NCBI RefSeq assembly: GCF_001590795.1 | Contig: NZ_JXDL01000001.1 | Coordinates: 1,293,572-1,343,352, forward strand | Length of the DNA stretch: 49,781 nt | Direction: 5' to 3' | Origin: Bradyrhizobium sp. AT1 | GTDB taxonomy: Bacteria > Pseudomonadota > Alphaproteobacteria > Rhizobiales > Xanthobacteraceae | Part shown: in pieces, positions 48,311-49,781 of the stretch | Position numbering within the stretch: position 1 is the stretch's first letter | Layout of the letters: every line of letters starts with the position of its first letter | Made by a program: the position numbers and the translations under genes | The notes under the pieces: model-generated | Database searches by the model: none | What the model was told of the DNA's origin: nothing | What the model saw: only the letters and a program-made list of their open reading frames with translations

Positions 48311-49162
48311 ATGTCATCAAGCCCCTTGATCGCCCGCACGGTCCCGGCCTTGCGCCGCGCCGCCGACAATCTTCGCAAGCGAAAGGCCACGATCGCGCTG
48401 GTCCCGACCATGGGGGCCCTCCATGACGGGCATGTGTCCCTCGTCCGCCTTGCCAAGCGGCGCGCCAGCCGCGTCGTGGTCTCGATCTTCGTCAACCCGA
48501 CACAGTTCGCCCCGACCGAGGATTTCGGCGCCTATCCGCGCACCTGGAAGGCCGACATTGCCAAGCTCGCGGCCGAGGACGTCGACATCGTCTGGCATCC
48601 GGACGTCAAGGCCATGTATCCGGACGGCTTTGCCACCCGGATCGTGCCGGAGGGGCCGGCGCTCGCCGGCCTCGAGGACCGCTTCCGCCCGCATTTCTTC
48701 GGCGGCGTCGCCACCGTCGTCGGCAAGCTGTTCACGCAAGTCCGGCCGGATTTCGCGATCTTCGGCGAAAAGGACTTTCAGCAATTGCGGGTGGTGACGC
48801 AGATGGCGCGCGACCTCGACCTCGGCGTCAGGGTGATCGGCTCGCGCACCGTGCGCGAGCGCGACGGGCTCGCGATGTCCTCGCGCAACGTCTACCTCTC
48901 GCCCGAGGAGCGTCAGACCGCCACCGTGCTCTACCGCGCGATGAAGGACAGCGCCGGACGGATCAAGGCGGGCGAAGCCGTCGCGCCGGCGATGACGCGC
49001 GGCGCGGAGACGATCAAGGCAGCCGGCTTTGCGCTCGACTATTTCGAGGTCCGCAATGCCGAGACGCTGGCGCCAGCCACTTCGCGCAAGGACGGCCCAT
49101 TGCGGATCCTGGTCGCAGCCAAGATCGGCAACACCCGGCTGATCGACAATATCGGGGTTTAG
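48311..49162 (+). CDS. panC: Pantothenate synthetase
   Basis: The product has 283 residues. [20 protein letters not shown] holds the HIGH-like nucleotide motif. [40 protein letters not shown], and [20 protein letters not shown] are the PanC signature, including the KMSKS-equivalent Ser-Ser-Arg. It condenses pantoate with beta-alanine, using ATP, in the coenzyme A pathway. panB is not adjacent in this window. Its stop codon overlaps the stop of the convergent DUF1489 gene by four bases. Confidence 0.97.
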   Translation: MSSSPLIARTVPALRRAADNLRKRKATIALVPTMGALHDGHVSLVRLAKRRASRVVVSIFVNPTQFAPTEDFGAYPRTWKADIAKLAAEDVDIVWHPDVKAMYPDGFATRIVPEGPALAGLEDRFRPHFFGGVATVVGKLFTQVRPDFAIFGEKDFQQLRVVTQMARDLDLGVRVIGSRTVRERDGLAMSSRNVYLSPEERQTATVLYRAMKDSAGRIKAGEAVAPAMTRGAETIKAAGFALDYFEVRNAETLAPATSRKDGPLRILVAAKIGNTRLIDNIGV

Positions 49163-49599
49163 AGCAGCCCGAGATCGCGCAATTCGCGCCGCATCGGCTC
49201 CGGCATTGCCGCGATCGAGCCGGCGGCGGACTTGCCGAGATCGGGCGGCACGGAATCGTCGGTCAGGTAGCGCCAGCCCTGGAACGGGCGCATCGGCCGC
49301 GGCGACACCGAGATCACCTTCGGCTGCATCACGATCCGGCAGCGCCCGATGCCGTCCTTGTCGCGGAACGGCTCGATGCCGATGATCTTTTCCCGCGCGG
49401 CGATCTCGCCCTTGATCACCCAATAGAGCGACCCGCCCGCGAGGATCTCGGCGTCGCGCTTGGGCACCATGCGGGTGATGTGGATGTGATGTTGCGGCAG
49501 ACCCTTCTTCTTCGCGGTCTGCATCCGCTCGGCCACCCACCCCTTCAATTCCTTGACGGAGTCGCAGCCGACGGCGAGCTTGATCAGATGTAGCGGCAT
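49159..49599 (-). CDS. DUF1489 family protein
   Basis: The product has 146 residues from the ATG at 49599: [20 protein letters not shown], then [20 protein letters not shown] and [38 protein letters not shown] is near the end. This matches the DUF1489 family, known only as conserved in Alphaproteobacteria and of unknown function. It has no signal peptide or membrane helix, so it is likely cytoplasmic. The gene is convergent with panC, and the two stops share four bases. Confidence 0.88.
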   Translation of the reverse strand: MPLHLIKLAVGCDSVKELKGWVAERMQTAKKKGLPQHHIHITRMVPKRDAEILAGGSLYWVIKGEIAAREKIIGIEPFRDKDGIGRCRIVMQPKVISVSPRPMRPFQGWRYLTDDSVPPDLGKSAAGSIAAMPEPMRRELRDLGLL

Positions 49600-49641
49600 G
49601 CCCAAGCATTAGCCGGGCAGCACCGCATTTGGAATGCCGAT

Positions 49642-49781
49642 CTACTCGTTATCCGCAGCCGCGGGAGCCGCCGTCGTTGCCGGCGGCGGCGCGAGCGGAA
49701 CCGGTGCTGCGGGAGCGCGCGCAGCCTTCGGTGCCGGCGGTTTCTTCGCGGCCACAGGCGCCGCGGCCTGTGCGGAAGCGG
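49642..49781 (-). CDS. C-terminal end of an Ala/Pro-rich protein (partial)
   Basis: Read on the minus strand, an open frame enters from the right window edge and ends with ...AADNE and a TAG stop at 49642-49644. The 46 residues visible are almost only Ala, Pro, Lys, Val and Thr (for instance AAKKPPAPKAARAPAAP), like the disordered tails of envelope or histone-like proteins of this group. The family cannot be told from this part. Confidence 0.5.
   Translation of the reverse strand, partial: ASAQAAAPVAAKKPPAPKAARAPAAPVPLAPPPATTAAPAAADNE

Noticed and set aside
1..49781. Search for insertion sequences, integrases, attachment sites, CRISPR arrays or symbiosis genes
   Set aside because: No transposase or integrase motifs, no regularly spaced direct repeats and no nod/nif/fix genes were found; the repeats present are short intergenic palindromes.

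Overview
The window looks like chromosome of a Bradyrhizobium-type alphaproteobacterium (order Hyphomicrobiales). The base composition is high-GC. Several gene arrangements are typical of the group: divK next to pleD, clpS upstream of clpA, a MipZ-type ATPase, an EipB-type envelope protein, a phasin, and a DUF3572 gene coupled to dinB. Intergenic palindromic repeats of the kinds scattered through Bradyrhizobium genomes occur at seven places. I see no tRNA, rRNA, CRISPR array, transposase or phage module. The organism name is an inference from this pattern.

Layout. 1-2.4 kb: tail of a luciferase-like monooxygenase, rpmG with promoter, leader hairpin and terminator, a secreted cysteine-rich protein, and a cytochrome P460-family protein. 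2.5-7.2 kb, accessory in character: an acyltransferase-3 membrane protein, a short gene remnant and a large TIR-membrane-WD40 protein. 7.3-9.4 kb: an MFS transporter and a TetR regulator diverging from a perfect 16-bp palindrome. 9.6-13.2 kb: the divK-pleD signalling pair and DUF3572-dinB. 13.2-22.1 kb: mostly housekeeping genes (two RidA proteins, EipB, GDPD, a FemAB-like protein, HIT, TrmO/TsaA, AzlCD, lytic transglycosylase, a lone TRAP binding protein).

22.1-27.6 kb holds a compact minus-strand operon: a 32-residue membrane peptide, a 65-residue protein, a small secreted protein, a type I mannose-6-phosphate isomerase, a two-domain GT4 glycosyltransferase, a GH130 family protein and a 66-residue protein. 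Its overlapping or closely spaced genes suggest one pathway that makes and phosphorolyses a mannose-containing saccharide. This is the best candidate for an under-described system here.

27.9-35.6 kb: a HAD phosphatase, a 2,2-dialkylglycine decarboxylase-like enzyme with a solute-binding protein and a divergent LysR regulator, an aldo/keto reductase, a DHA2-type exporter and a lipoprotein. 35.6-36.35 kb: a hicA toxin gene followed by a hicB-like gene whose usual DNA-binding end is replaced by a KTSC domain. 36.4-44.0 kb: clpA and clpS, a TadG-like vWA protein, a phasin with two palindromic operator sites, and a D,D-carboxypeptidase with a SPOR domain. 44.2-49.8 kb: a membrane J-protein with a vWA partner, an alpha/beta hydrolase with an EcfG-like promoter upstream, mipZ, panC, a DUF1489 gene and the end of an Ala/Pro-rich protein.

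Gene identities rest on motif recognition and remembered family resemblance. No database search was run.
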